NCBI RefSeq assembly: GCF_900117425.1
Contig: NZ_FPEH01000015.1
Location: 372,001-436,000 of the forward strand
DNA length: 64,000 bases
DNA from: Novosphingobium sp. NDB2Meth1
GTDB lineage: Bacteria; Pseudomonadota; Alphaproteobacteria; Sphingomonadales; Sphingomonadaceae
Direction: 5' to 3'
Shown: positions 45,459-54,933 of the stretch, one piece after another
How the letters are laid out: every line of letters begins with the position of its first letter
Numbering within the stretch: position 1 is the stretch's first letter
Program-made: the position numbers and the translations under genes
The notes under the pieces: model-generated
What the model was told of the DNA's origin: nothing
Seen by the model: the letters and a program-made list of their open reading frames with translations, nothing else
Database searches by the model: none

Positions 45459-46625
45459 ATGACCCGCGCACCTTGGGCCTGCGATCCCGAACGCTCGCGC
45501 GGGCGCGAATTCGCCGTCGCGGGTGAGACGATGCGAGGCCCGCGCAGCATGTTCCAGCGCGACCGCGACCGCATCATCCATTCCATCGCGTTCCGCCGTT
45601 TGCGCCACAAGGCGCAGGTATTCATCGCGCCCGATGGCGATCACTACCGCGTGCGGCTGACCCACAGTCTCGAAGTCGCGCAAATCGGCCGCGTGATCGC
45701 GCGTGCGCTGGGGCTCGACGAGGACCTTACCGAAGCGCTCTGCCTCGCGCACGATATCGGCCATCCGCCTTTCGGCCATGCGGGGGAGGATGCGCTCGAA
45801 GAGGCCATGGCCGACTGCGGCGGCTTCGATCACAACGCCAATACCTTGCGCGTGCTGATGCGGCTCGAAAGCCCTTATCCTCGGCACGACGGCCTCAACT
45901 TGACTTGGGAACTTCTGGAAGGCCTCGCGAAACATAATGGCCCGGTCTACCAACCGACCTGGGCCTTGGCCGAACTCGACGCCGCGTTCCCGCTTGAACT
46001 GGCGCAGCACGCTTCATTGGAGGCGCAAGTCGCGGCGATTTCCGACGATATCGCCTACGACAACCACGACATCGACGATGGGCTGCGCGCCGGGTTCCTG
46101 ACGCTCGACACGCTGCTGTCGCTGCCCTCCCTCGAAGCACAGTGGCGCGACATCGAGGCCCGCTTCCCCGGCGCGCCACGCGACCGGCTGCTGCGCGAGC
46201 TGGTGCGCGGGCAGATCGGGCGCATGGTCAACGACGTCATCGGCGAAACGCGGCTGCGGCTAAAGGACAGCGGCGCCTTGAGTGCGGACGAAGTGCGGGC
46301 AGCAGGCCGGTCGCTGTGCGGTTTCTCTCCGGCGATGGCGGCGGAGGAGCGTACGCTCAAGGCCTTCATGTACAAGACCCTGTATCTCCATCCCGAACAG
46401 GTCGAGACGGCGAACCGGGCGCGGGCGGTGATCGCGCGTCTCTTTGCGGCCTATCGTACGGCGCCGGAAAACCTGCCGGAAAGCTGGCGGGATTGTCTTC
46501 CGTCGCACGATCCCGCGCGCAGCCGCCACATCGCGGACTTCCTCGCAGGGATGACCGACAAGTACGCGATGGACTGCTATGCCAAGCTGTTCGGCGAGCG
46601 GCCCGAGGGCCTCAGCAACGTCTAG
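45459..46625 (+). CDS. dgt: Deoxyguanosinetriphosphate triphosphohydrolase-like protein
   Basis: This is an HD-domain dNTPase that removes triphosphate from dGTP-type nucleotides. The 388-residue product has the metal-binding histidine region RLTHSLEVAQ (H69) and the HD motif LAHDIGHPPFGHAGE with H98-D99. The RRLRHKAQVF segment is typical of the dGTPase family. Its TAG stop is shared, within one CTAG, with the convergent entericidin-like gene. Confidence 0.94.
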   Translation: MTRAPWACDPERSRGREFAVAGETMRGPRSMFQRDRDRIIHSIAFRRLRHKAQVFIAPDGDHYRVRLTHSLEVAQIGRVIARALGLDEDLTEALCLAHDIGHPPFGHAGEDALEEAMADCGGFDHNANTLRVLMRLESPYPRHDGLNLTWELLEGLAKHNGPVYQPTWALAELDAAFPLELAQHASLEAQVAAISDDIAYDNHDIDDGLRAGFLTLDTLLSLPSLEAQWRDIEARFPGAPRDRLLRELVRGQIGRMVNDVIGETRLRLKDSGALSADEVRAAGRSLCGFSPAMAAEERTLKAFMYKTLYLHPEQVETANRARAVIARLFAAYRTAPENLPESWRDCLPSHDPARSRHIADFLAGMTDKYAMDCYAKLFGERPEGLSNV

Positions 46626-46756
46626 TGGTTGATGGCATCGTCCCCGGCCTTGCCGACCGATTCGATATCCCGGCCCGCGCCCTTCACCGTGTTGCAAGCG
46701 GCCGTGCCAAGGAGCAGGCCGGCTAGTGCGACGGAAAAAATCACCTTGCGTACCAT
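46622..46756 (-). CDS. Entericidin A/B family lipoprotein
   Basis: The 44-residue product has a signal with lipobox GTAAC (C21) and the typical short tail NTVKGAGRDIESVGKAGDDA. AGGGA precedes the ATG. Entericidins are small envelope lipoproteins first seen in enterobacteria as an antidote-toxin pair; here only one gene is present. Its stop overlaps that of dgt on the opposite strand. Confidence 0.8.
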   Translation of the reverse strand: MVRKVIFSVALAGLLLGTAACNTVKGAGRDIESVGKAGDDAINH

Positions 46757-46858
46757 GGTCGTTGTCCCTTTAATCACCTGATTAAGCCGCGCGTCCCGAC
46801 CGGGTCCGCACGTCCTCTGCATCACGCGGGATAACGTGCGCAGGCCCTCAAGGTTCCG

Positions 46859-48442
46859 ATGCGGCACAAGGGTGAGGACAGGTTGATGCGCGAGACGGCG
46901 GGTTTCGAGACATTCGATGCGTTTTTCCGGCACTGGGCGGAAGTGAAGCCCGATGCTGTCGCGCAGGAGCAGGATGGCCGCATCACGACCTATGCCGATA
47001 TCGAGGCCTTTTCGCGGCGTTTTGCCGCCTTTTTGGCCGCGCATGGGGTGGTGAAGGGGGACCGCGTCGCGTGGATCGGCAAGAACTGCGATCTCTATTT
47101 CCAGATGCTGCTCTCGTGCGGGCGGATCGGCGTGGTCATGGTGCCGATCGGGTGGCGTCTGGCCCCGGCGGAGATGGCCTATATCCTCGAAGACACGCGC
47201 GCGAAGCTGGTGTTCGCGGGCGAGGGGTTCGAGGCCGTCTCGCACCAGCTTGCCGCCGAGGCGCCGCAGCGTCCGCAGGTGATCGAGGAAGCTGAGGCGC
47301 GGGCGGCCATTCCGACCTGTCCGGCTGGTCCTGTCACGGCGGCAGAACCGGAAGCGGCGTTCCTGCAGCTATATACGTCCGGCACGACCGGCAGGCCCAA
47401 GGGGGCGGTGCTCTGCCAGCGCAATTTCATGGGGCTGCGCGCGCCGGCACTCGATGCCGGGCTGCCCTGGGCGGAATGGGACGACGACGAGGCGATCCTC
47501 GTCTGCATGCCTTGCGCGCATATCGGCGGTACGGGGCTCGGCACGATGGCCTTCTGCGCGGGCGTGCGCGCGATCGTGCAGGCTGAGTTCACCGCGGACG
47601 GCGCGCTGACGGCGATCGGGCAGGGGATCACCCGCTTCTTCATCGTCCCTGCCGCCCTCCAGATGCTGATCCAGCATCCCAAGGCGACCGAGACCGATTT
47701 CACCCACCTCAAGTACGTGATGTACGGCGCCGCGCCGATCCCGCTCGAACTGTTGCGGCAGGCGGTGACGACGATCCCCAACGCTTCGTTTATGCAGTGC
47801 TATGGGATGACCGAGACGACCGGCACGATCGCCGTGCTGCCGCCTTCTGACCACGACCTTGAAGGGAACGCGCGCATGCGTTCGGCGGGCAAGGCTTCGC
47901 CGGGGGTCGAGATCCGCATCGTCGACAGCGAAGGCAACGAGGTACCGCGCCGCACCGTGGGTGAAATCCAGACGCGCTCGGCGGCGAACATGCTCCACTA
48001 CTGGCAGCTGCCCGAAGCCACCTCCAAGACGATGACTGCCGATGGCTGGGTCTGCACCGGGGACGCCGCCTATATGGACGAGGACGGCTATGTCTTCATC
48101 CAGGACCGCATCAAGGACATGATCATCTCGGGCGGCGAGAACGTCTATCCGGCGGAAGTCGAGAGCGCGATCTATGGGCACCCGCAAGTCGCCGAAGTCG
48201 CGGTGATCGGCGTGCCGGACGCGCGCTGGGGTGAGGCGGTGAAGGCCTGCGTTGTCCCTCGCGAGGGCTGCGAGGTGGACGAGGCGAGTGTCATCGCTTG
48301 GGCGCGCGAGCGGATCGCAGGGTTCAAGGTGCCCAAGTCGGTCGACGTGATCCCGGCACTGCCGCGCAATCCTTCAGGCAAGATCCTGCGGCGCAACCTG
48401 CGCGAGCCCTACTGGGAAGGCATGGACCGGCAGGTCAACTAG
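46859..48442 (+). CDS. AMP-dependent acyl-CoA ligase
   Basis: The 527-residue product has the adenylation signature YTSGTTGRPKGA, the YGMTETTG motif, GDAAYMDEDGYVFIQDRIKDMI and the C-terminal GKILRRNLR lysine motif of fatty-acid/aryl-CoA ligases. An ATG at 46886 with GAGGACAGG upstream is an alternative start. Substrate not predictable from sequence. The stop shares a CTAG with the convergent EamA gene. Confidence 0.9.
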   Translation: MRHKGEDRLMRETAGFETFDAFFRHWAEVKPDAVAQEQDGRITTYADIEAFSRRFAAFLAAHGVVKGDRVAWIGKNCDLYFQMLLSCGRIGVVMVPIGWRLAPAEMAYILEDTRAKLVFAGEGFEAVSHQLAAEAPQRPQVIEEAEARAAIPTCPAGPVTAAEPEAAFLQLYTSGTTGRPKGAVLCQRNFMGLRAPALDAGLPWAEWDDDEAILVCMPCAHIGGTGLGTMAFCAGVRAIVQAEFTADGALTAIGQGITRFFIVPAALQMLIQHPKATETDFTHLKYVMYGAAPIPLELLRQAVTTIPNASFMQCYGMTETTGTIAVLPPSDHDLEGNARMRSAGKASPGVEIRIVDSEGNEVPRRTVGEIQTRSAANMLHYWQLPEATSKTMTADGWVCTGDAAYMDEDGYVFIQDRIKDMIISGGENVYPAEVESAIYGHPQVAEVAVIGVPDARWGEAVKACVVPREGCEVDEASVIAWARERIAGFKVPKSVDVIPALPRNPSGKILRRNLREPYWEGMDRQVN

Positions 48443-49353
48443 GCAGCGGGCGACCGCTCGCCCGTACGGCTGCCGCGGACCTGCTCTCGCCACGCGATGA
48501 TCAGGCCTGCGGCAATGATCGCGGGCGTACCGATCCACGTCTGCGGGCCTGGGACATGGGCGAAGAACAGCCAGCCCCACAGCGTTGCCCAGCCGAACTG
48601 CGAATAGTCCATCACGATCACGCTGGCGACGCTGCCATAGCGCAGGGCAGCGGTCATCAGCAGCTGGGCGGCCAGCCCGGTTGCGCCGATCCCGAGCAGC
48701 ATGGCCCAGCCTGCCAGATCATGGTGAGGCAGGCCGATGCTCAGGAAGACCAATGCAAACGCCGGTGTACAGAACGCGGAGAACCAGAACACCACGCTGA
48801 CGGGCTCCTCGGTGCGGCCAAGATCGCGCAGCTGGATCGAGATAAGCGCGACCATGAAGGCCGCCCCGATGCCGGTGGCAAGGCCGTTGAGCGGCAGATG
48901 CGCGCGGTCAGGCCCAGCGATGATGACGATACCGACGAGGCCGAGCGCCACCGCCGTCCAGCGCCACAAGCCGACCTTCTCTCCGAGCAGCACGACCGCG
49001 AGCAGCACGGCGAAGATCGGTGCGGTGAAGCCGAGGACGGTGGCTTCGGCCAGCGGCAGGATCTGCACCACGCCGAGCGTCAGGAACATGCCCAGCCCGC
49101 CAATGAGCGCGCGGCGGGCGTGGATGAGGGGGCGCTTGGTGTAGAGGCGCCCGATCTCGCCGCGCGCGGCCAGCCAGCCCAGCAGTGCGATACCGGGCAG
49201 AAACTGCCGCCAGAACAGCGTTTCGGGGAGGCCAATGCCGTGCTCGCCGGTGAGCTTCACCAGCAGCAGCATGACCGACAGCGCCAGCATGGCCGCAAGG
49301 CGCAAGCCCAGCGCGTAGATCGGTCGTTGGCGGGGCGGCATGCCTCCCGCCAT
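48439..49353 (-). CDS. EamA/DMT-family transporter
   Basis: The 304-residue product has about ten hydrophobic helices in two EamA repeats, with the layout WRQFLPGIALLGWLAA in the first half and FTAPIFAVLLAVVLLGEKV before the second. Members move small metabolites or amino acids. It stands as a single gene convergent with the acyl-CoA ligase gene. Confidence 0.85.
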   Translation of the reverse strand: MAGGMPPRQRPIYALGLRLAAMLALSVMLLLVKLTGEHGIGLPETLFWRQFLPGIALLGWLAARGEIGRLYTKRPLIHARRALIGGLGMFLTLGVVQILPLAEATVLGFTAPIFAVLLAVVLLGEKVGLWRWTAVALGLVGIVIIAGPDRAHLPLNGLATGIGAAFMVALISIQLRDLGRTEEPVSVVFWFSAFCTPAFALVFLSIGLPHHDLAGWAMLLGIGATGLAAQLLMTAALRYGSVASVIVMDYSQFGWATLWGWLFFAHVPGPQTWIGTPAIIAAGLIIAWREQVRGSRTGERSPAA

Positions 49354-49397
49354 AGGGCAGGGGGCATGCCGATCAAGTGATTAGATCAGAGGCACTA

Positions 49398-50915
49398 TCA
49401 GAGGCAGGCCTCGAGGTACGCCTGGTCGAACCCGAACTGGCGCGCCTTTTCGAGGGTATAGGGGCGCAGGCCCGAGGGGCGGAATTCGCCGATGATCTTG
49501 CCGTCCTCGTTCTCGTCGAGATACTCGAACTTGAACAGTTCCTGCGTCACGATCACATCGCCTTCCATCCCGATCACTTCGGTGATGTTGGTGGTGCGGC
49601 GCGAACCGTCGCGCAGGCGCTTCACCTGCACGATGAGATCGACCGATTCGGCGATCTGGCGGCTGATGGCTTCCTTCGGGATCTTGATGTCGCCCATCAG
49701 GATCATGTTTTCCATACGGCCAAGGCATTCGCGCGGGCTGTTCGCGTGGAGCGTACACATCGAACCATCGTGGCCGGTGTTCATCGCCGCGAGCAGGTCG
49801 AAGCACTCCGCGCCGCGAATTTCGCCCAGGATGATGCGGTCAGGACGCATACGCAGGGCGTTCTTGACGAGGTCGCCGATGGTGATCGCGCCCTGGCCTT
49901 CGAGGTTCGGCGGACGCGTTTCGAGCGGCAGCCAGTGCGGCTGCTGCAGGCGAAGTTCGGCGGCGTCTTCGATGGTCAGCACGCGCTCGCCCGGGTCGAT
50001 CATCTTCGACAGGGCGTTGAGCATGGTGGTCTTACCCGAACCGGTACCGCCCGAGATCACGATATTCATGCGGCAGGCGCCCGCGATCTTGAGCGCGGTG
50101 CACATCTTGTCGGACATCGAACCGAAATCGCGCAGCATGTCGAGCGTGATCGGCTTCTCGGAGAACTTACGAATCGAGATCGCGGTGCCGCGCAGCGAGA
50201 GCGGCGGGACGATGACGTTGACGCGGCTGCCGTCCTTGAGGCGGGCGTCGGCGAGCGGGGTGGTCTGGTCGACGCGGCGGCCGACCTGGTTCACGATGCG
50301 CTGGGCGATCTGGAACAAGTGGCTTTCATCGCGGAACCGGATCGGCGCGATAACGAGGCGACCCTTCTTTTCGATGTAGGTCTGCTCGGGGCCATTGACC
50401 ATGATATCGGAGATTTCGGGATCGTTGAGCAGTTCCTCGAGCGGGCCGAAGCCGAGCAGCTCGTCGATCAGCACCTTTTCCAGCGCGAACTGTTCGCGCC
50501 GGTTGAGCGTGACCTTGAGCTCGGCCAGCACTTCCATGATGATCGGGCGGAATTCCTCGGAAAGCTCTTCCTTGGTCAGCGTGGCGGCCGCTTCGGGATC
50601 GACGCGTTCGAGCAGGCGCGGGAGCACCTGTTCCTTGATCTTGTGGACCGAGGCTTCAAAGCCTTCCGCCTGATAGTTTGGCTCGTTGATGCCGTTTATG
50701 CGGTCAGCCAGACGCGTCATCGCGTCGTTCTTGTCCTTGCCGCCGGCATCGGCGACATCCATGTTCGGCAGCGGCGGGAACTGCTCGCCGCCCATCGGCA
50801 TCGGAACCGGCGCGGCCGAACCTTCGCCCGCCTTCATCGGACGCGCCACGCCGAACGACGGACGCATCGCAGTGCTTCCCCCGCTGACTCCGGACTTGCG
50901 GCCAAATGCGCTCAT
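49398..50915 (-). CDS. cpaF: CpaF-type secretion ATPase
   Basis: CpaF drives Flp/Tad pilus assembly. The 505-residue product has a long N-terminal region (about 130 residues), then an N-domain with DELLGFGPLEELLNDPEISDIMVNG (halves DELLGFGPLEELL, NDPEISDIMVNG), Walker A GGTGSGKTT (289-297), and the Asp box LEGQGAITIGDLVKNALRMRPDRIILGEIRG (part: LEGQGAITIGDLVK, RMRPDRIILGEIRG). No other cpa/tad gene lies in this window. Confidence 0.9.
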   Translation of the reverse strand: MSAFGRKSGVSGGSTAMRPSFGVARPMKAGEGSAAPVPMPMGGEQFPPLPNMDVADAGGKDKNDAMTRLADRINGINEPNYQAEGFEASVHKIKEQVLPRLLERVDPEAAATLTKEELSEEFRPIIMEVLAELKVTLNRREQFALEKVLIDELLGFGPLEELLNDPEISDIMVNGPEQTYIEKKGRLVIAPIRFRDESHLFQIAQRIVNQVGRRVDQTTPLADARLKDGSRVNVIVPPLSLRGTAISIRKFSEKPITLDMLRDFGSMSDKMCTALKIAGACRMNIVISGGTGSGKTTMLNALSKMIDPGERVLTIEDAAELRLQQPHWLPLETRPPNLEGQGAITIGDLVKNALRMRPDRIILGEIRGAECFDLLAAMNTGHDGSMCTLHANSPRECLGRMENMILMGDIKIPKEAISRQIAESVDLIVQVKRLRDGSRRTTNITEVIGMEGDVIVTQELFKFEYLDENEDGKIIGEFRPSGLRPYTLEKARQFGFDQAYLEACL

Positions 50916-51136
50916 GCAGATTTCCCTGTTCTCGTGACGGAGATGTGTGGACTGACAATGGTCAGCACGACCTTCCGATGCGTGGTGAATAGCGCCGAAA
51001 CCTTCAGGAAATCTAAATCACGGCGCCGGGGCCGCGAATTGCCCGGATTATGGCGTTTTTGGCGGCGGCCAAGGCTGGGCAGGTTACCAATGATTAACTA
51101 CAGTTGCATAGAACTGAACGCGGAGACGACGATCCG

Positions 51137-52156
51137 ATGCACCTTTCCATCATCATCCCCGTGCTCAATGAAGAGGACAGCATCGACACCTTCGTCGAGG
51201 CAATCCAGCCGCATCTGATGCGCGCACTCGCGGCAATCGGGCCGGGCGCGCAGGCCGAACTGCTGTTCGTGGATGATGGCAGCACGGACCGGACGCCTGA
51301 AATCCTGACGGAACTGGCGGCGCGCGATCCGATGATCCGCTTCGTGCGGCTTTCGCGCAATTTCGGCAAGGAAGCGGCGCTGGCGGCCGGTCTGCGCCGT
51401 GCGCGGGGCGATGCGGTCGTGCCGATGGACGTCGATCTGCAGGATCCGCCCGAAGTCCTGCCGCAGCTCGTGCGCGAATGGCTGGCGGGTGCCAAGGTGG
51501 TCAATGCGCGCCGGGTCGACCGTTCGACCGATGGCCGGTTCAAGCGGCTGACGGCCAACGGCTTCTACCGCGCGATCAACATGGTCTCGGAAACGCCGAT
51601 CCCGGAAAACGTGGGCGATTTCCGCCTGCTCGACCGGACGGTGGTCGATGCGGTCAACAGCCTCGGTGAGACGGCGCGGTTCAACAAGGGCCTGTTCGCG
51701 TGGGTCGGCTTCAAGGTCGCGACGGTCGATTACTCGCGTGCAACGCGGGCGGCCGGGGAGACCAAGTGGCGTTTCCGCCGCCTCTGGGGCCTCGCCATCG
51801 ACGGCATCACCGCCTCAACAACCGCGCCGCTGCGCATCTGGACGTACATCGGCGGGGTGACCGCGCTGATCGCGTTCGCCTATGCGGGGTTTCTGATCTT
51901 CCATACGCTCAGCACCGGGATCTACGTGCCCGGTTATGCGTCGATCATGGTAAGCGTGCTGATGCTCGGCGGAATCCAGCTGCTCAGCATCGGCATTCTG
52001 GGCGAATATGTCGGCCGCATCGCCAAGGAAGTGCGCCAGCGGCCGCTCTATATCGTCGAGGGCGAAAGCGATTCCGCAGGGACCGGTGGCAATCCCGGTC
52101 CTTCGACCACAGTACATGAGGACAAGGCGTGGACCCCACAGCGTATGAGAGCATGA
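51137..52156 (+). CDS. Glycosyltransferase family 2, GtrB/dolichyl-phosphate-mannose synthase-like
   Basis: The 339-residue product has the GT-A fold motifs: DDGSTD (46-51) and the metal-binding PMDVDLQDPPE (about 96-106). Two C-terminal membrane helices (about 227-249 and 262-285) match the GtrB/DPMS-like polyprenyl-phosphate sugar transferases. The downstream gene overlaps its end, pointing to a glycan-modification operon. Confidence 0.88.
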   Translation: MHLSIIIPVLNEEDSIDTFVEAIQPHLMRALAAIGPGAQAELLFVDDGSTDRTPEILTELAARDPMIRFVRLSRNFGKEAALAAGLRRARGDAVVPMDVDLQDPPEVLPQLVREWLAGAKVVNARRVDRSTDGRFKRLTANGFYRAINMVSETPIPENVGDFRLLDRTVVDAVNSLGETARFNKGLFAWVGFKVATVDYSRATRAAGETKWRFRRLWGLAIDGITASTTAPLRIWTYIGGVTALIAFAYAGFLIFHTLSTGIYVPGYASIMVSVLMLGGIQLLSIGILGEYVGRIAKEVRQRPLYIVEGESDSAGTGGNPGPSTTVHEDKAWTPQRMRA

Positions 52157-52860
52157 GCGCAGTCGAGGACAAGCACTGGTGGTTTGTCGCTCGTCGCCGC
52201 ATCATTGCCAGCCTGATCGAACGGTTCGTCCGTCCGCCAGCGGGTGCCAAGGTGCTCGAGGCCGGGTGCGGCACGGGCGGCAATCTGGCGCTGCTGGCGC
52301 GGTACGGGAAGCTTGATGCGTTCGAATATGATCCGACCGCGCGCGCCAAGGCGGCGGCGAAGCAGGTGGCGGAGATCGATTTCGGCGCTCTGCCCGATCA
52401 GGTGGCGCGGGCGGACGGCAGTTATGACCTGATCGCGCTGCTCGATGTGCTGGAGCATATCGAAGAGGACGAGGCCTCCCTCCAGCGGCTTGGCGGCCTG
52501 CTGCGCGATGATGGCAAGCTGCTGTTGACGGTACCGGCGGTGCCCTCGCTGTGGTCCGAGCATGACGTCATCCACCATCACCACCGGCGCTATACGCGGC
52601 GCTCGCTGGAGCAGTGCATCGCTAAAGCGGGGCTGAAGGTCGAGCGGATCGGCTATTTTAACAGCCTGCTGTTTCCGATTGCCTGGGTGCAGCGACATGC
52701 CCAGCGGCTCACCGGCCGTCATGCGCCGCTCGATGCCATTCCGGGCAAACTGCTGAACGGGGCGCTGGAAAAGGTGTTCGGGCTGGAGCGGCATATCCTC
52801 GGCAAGGTCGACATGCCGATCGGGCTGTCGCTGTTCGCCGTGGTTTCGCGCAAGGGCTAG
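52129..52860 (+). CDS. SAM-dependent methyltransferase
   Basis: The 243-residue product has the N-terminal motif YESMSAVEDKHWWFVARR characteristic of a common glycan- or lipid-associated methyltransferase group, then the SAM loop EAGCGTGGN. It begins at a GTG with GAGGACAAGG upstream, overlapping the GT2 gene by 28 bp; an ATG at 52153 would make an ATGA overlap. The stop shares a CTAG with the convergent membrane-protein gene. Confidence 0.85.
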   Translation: MDPTAYESMSAVEDKHWWFVARRRIIASLIERFVRPPAGAKVLEAGCGTGGNLALLARYGKLDAFEYDPTARAKAAAKQVAEIDFGALPDQVARADGSYDLIALLDVLEHIEEDEASLQRLGGLLRDDGKLLLTVPAVPSLWSEHDVIHHHHRRYTRRSLEQCIAKAGLKVERIGYFNSLLFPIAWVQRHAQRLTGRHAPLDAIPGKLLNGALEKVFGLERHILGKVDMPIGLSLFAVVSRKG

Positions 52861-54380
52861 GCGCCGCTTGGACTGATCCATTCGCGGTCCCAGCAGCGCG
52901 CCGGTTCCCTGATCGGTACAAGCGTCAGATCCTTGCCGACGAGCCAGCGCGGTGTCTTTGGCAGGGGCGCGAGGTAGCTGTTCTTGGGGTAGTGAGCGAA
53001 TTCCTGATCCCACGCCTTGAAGAAGGTGCAGGTGCCGCCGCCGACCGCTGGAAGAGTGAGCGCGCGGCGGATTTCGTGCAGGCCGGTGACCGAGGCAAGG
53101 GCGAGCATCGCGGCGATGAACCAGTGCCAGCCGGGCGTGAGCCAGCGGGTGGTGCGGACGAGATGGTCGGCCATCACGATGCCGAGCACGGTCTGCGCCG
53201 GGATCGCCGCGCGCATCATGAAGTCGATCGACCAGCCGATCTGGATGAAGGGGACGATCACCAGCACCGCCGCAGCGAGGAGCGGCGCGGATAGGCCGAA
53301 CGGCGAGCGCTTGTGGAGTGCGAAGGCCGGGATAACCCACGGCAGGACTTCCACCACGATGCATAGCGCGTAGAGCACCGGAACAACGGGATAGGCGCGA
53401 AGGCCCACGTCATCCCCGGCTGCGGCGAGGAAGGCGAGGCCCGGAAGCACCAGCGCTGTGGCAAGGGCTGGGATGAGCACGTCAGCCAGACTGAGGCGGC
53501 GCGCGAACAGGGTGGCGAGACCGGCAGACGCAGCCCAAGGCAGCGCACCGATCAGCGCGAGCGGTGACCACAAGGCCGTCAGCGGGATCAGCGCGAGGAA
53601 CGTGCCCAAGCGGATTCGGCCCGTCCGGTTCAACAAGTACATCAGCCCCGCCAGCCACCCGGCAAAGGCATGCTGCGGTACCCAGAACGCGAGCGTGAGC
53701 ATCGAAGTGAACTGCAGGCCCGGGTCCCAGCTTTCGAGGTGGTCCGTCATCGGCAGACGGCTGATCGCCTGGCCGACAATGTCGAGCCCGCCGAATGCAA
53801 GTAATGTGAGCAAGGCCAGCACCCGAGCGCGCGCGGTCTCGAACAGCACAGAGCCGAGCGCAAGCAGGCTGCCGATCAGGATCGTGTTCTGCGCGACGAG
53901 CACCGCTGTCCCGAACGCGGCGCCGCCGGCCTTCCACGCCAGTGCGGGGAGGAGGTACATGCCGATGGGGGCGCGCAGCAGGGTCGGGGTGCCGCCCACC
54001 ACATAGGCGAAGGGCCAGCGATTGACCGCCATGTCGCGCAGCACCGCGTCGCGCACCTGCCAGTCGATATTGGCGTAGAACAGCCGCCCTTCGCCGCCGA
54101 GCACGAGCACGACCAGCGCGGCCAGCAGGCACAGCGCGAGCCGGGTGAGGGGGATGCGGCCGAGCGCTGCGCCGCCGCGCCGCACAAGCACGGTCAGCCA
54201 GGCCACGCCGACAAGGCCCGGGATGATCAGCCAAGACGAGGCGATGCCGAGATAGACCAGCAGGAGCAGTTGATCGCAGGCAAGCCACGCCGCGATCATC
54301 GCAAGAACGGTACCGCCGCCGACGGCCCGGTCGGGCTGCGCCTGCGGCATGGCGATTGCGCCTGACATCAACCCGTTCAT
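52857..54380 (-). CDS. Polytopic membrane protein, possible glycan-related transferase
   Basis: The 507-residue product has roughly 10-12 hydrophobic helices, a long soluble loop in the N-terminal third (LFYANIDWQVRDAVLRDM) and a C-terminal soluble tail with several Cys and Trp. This layout is seen in membrane glycosyltransferases of the GT-C type, but I find no metal- or sugar-binding signature. It lies between the GT2/methyltransferase and GtrA genes, so a role in envelope polysaccharide is plausible. Confidence 0.6.
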   Translation of the reverse strand: MNGLMSGAIAMPQAQPDRAVGGGTVLAMIAAWLACDQLLLLVYLGIASSWLIIPGLVGVAWLTVLVRRGGAALGRIPLTRLALCLLAALVVLVLGGEGRLFYANIDWQVRDAVLRDMAVNRWPFAYVVGGTPTLLRAPIGMYLLPALAWKAGGAAFGTAVLVAQNTILIGSLLALGSVLFETARARVLALLTLLAFGGLDIVGQAISRLPMTDHLESWDPGLQFTSMLTLAFWVPQHAFAGWLAGLMYLLNRTGRIRLGTFLALIPLTALWSPLALIGALPWAASAGLATLFARRLSLADVLIPALATALVLPGLAFLAAAGDDVGLRAYPVVPVLYALCIVVEVLPWVIPAFALHKRSPFGLSAPLLAAAVLVIVPFIQIGWSIDFMMRAAIPAQTVLGIVMADHLVRTTRWLTPGWHWFIAAMLALASVTGLHEIRRALTLPAVGGGTCTFFKAWDQEFAHYPKNSYLAPLPKTPRWLVGKDLTLVPIREPARCWDREWISPSGA

Positions 54381-54472
54381 CCCCGCTGGCTAACGCAACC
54401 CGTTTGGTCTTGCCAGTCTAGCCGGGGAACCATTAACGGATAATTTGCCGTGTTCGGCCAAGGGTGATGTTC

Positions 54473-54856
54473 ATGTTCGGAAGGCTTCCCTGCTGGCTTC
54501 GCTTCATTCTGGTCGGCGTGCTCAACACGGCCTTCGGCTACCTGCTGTTCGCGATCTTCATCCTCGCCGGCGCTCCCAAGTTCTGGGCTGTGGTCGGCAT
54601 GACGGCGCTGGGTGCGCTGTTCAATTTCCGCTCGATCGGCCACCTCGTCTTCGCCCGCAGCGAGCTCGGCCTGCTGCCCCGCTTTCTGGGCGTCTACGCC
54701 GGGCAGTGCGTGATCAATTCGGTCGCGCTAGAACTGCTGGCGCGGGCCGGTTTCACGCCGCTTGTGGGGCAGGCGATCCTCGTGCCGTTCCTTGCCGCGG
54801 GCGTCTACTTCGCCATGCAGACCCTTGTGTTCCGCGAGCTCAAGCCGGCAAATTGA
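54473..54856 (+). CDS. GtrA-like flippase
   Basis: The 127-residue product has four membrane helices in the GtrA family layout (FILVGVLNTAFGYLLFAIF and the ALFNFRSIGHLVF segment). GtrA proteins are thought to flip polyprenyl-linked glucose or other sugars. The ATG at 54473 has AAGGG 8 bases upstream; an ATG at 54467 and a GTG at 54464 are also in frame. It belongs with the nearby GT2 gene by function. Confidence 0.83.
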   Translation: MFGRLPCWLRFILVGVLNTAFGYLLFAIFILAGAPKFWAVVGMTALGALFNFRSIGHLVFARSELGLLPRFLGVYAGQCVINSVALELLARAGFTPLVGQAILVPFLAAGVYFAMQTLVFRELKPAN

Positions 54857-54933
54857 AACTGCGCATAAAGCTGCGTTGACAAGCCCGACCGCCGCGCACA
54901 ACCGTCTGCGCCGCAACCGGGGGCTAGAGACAC

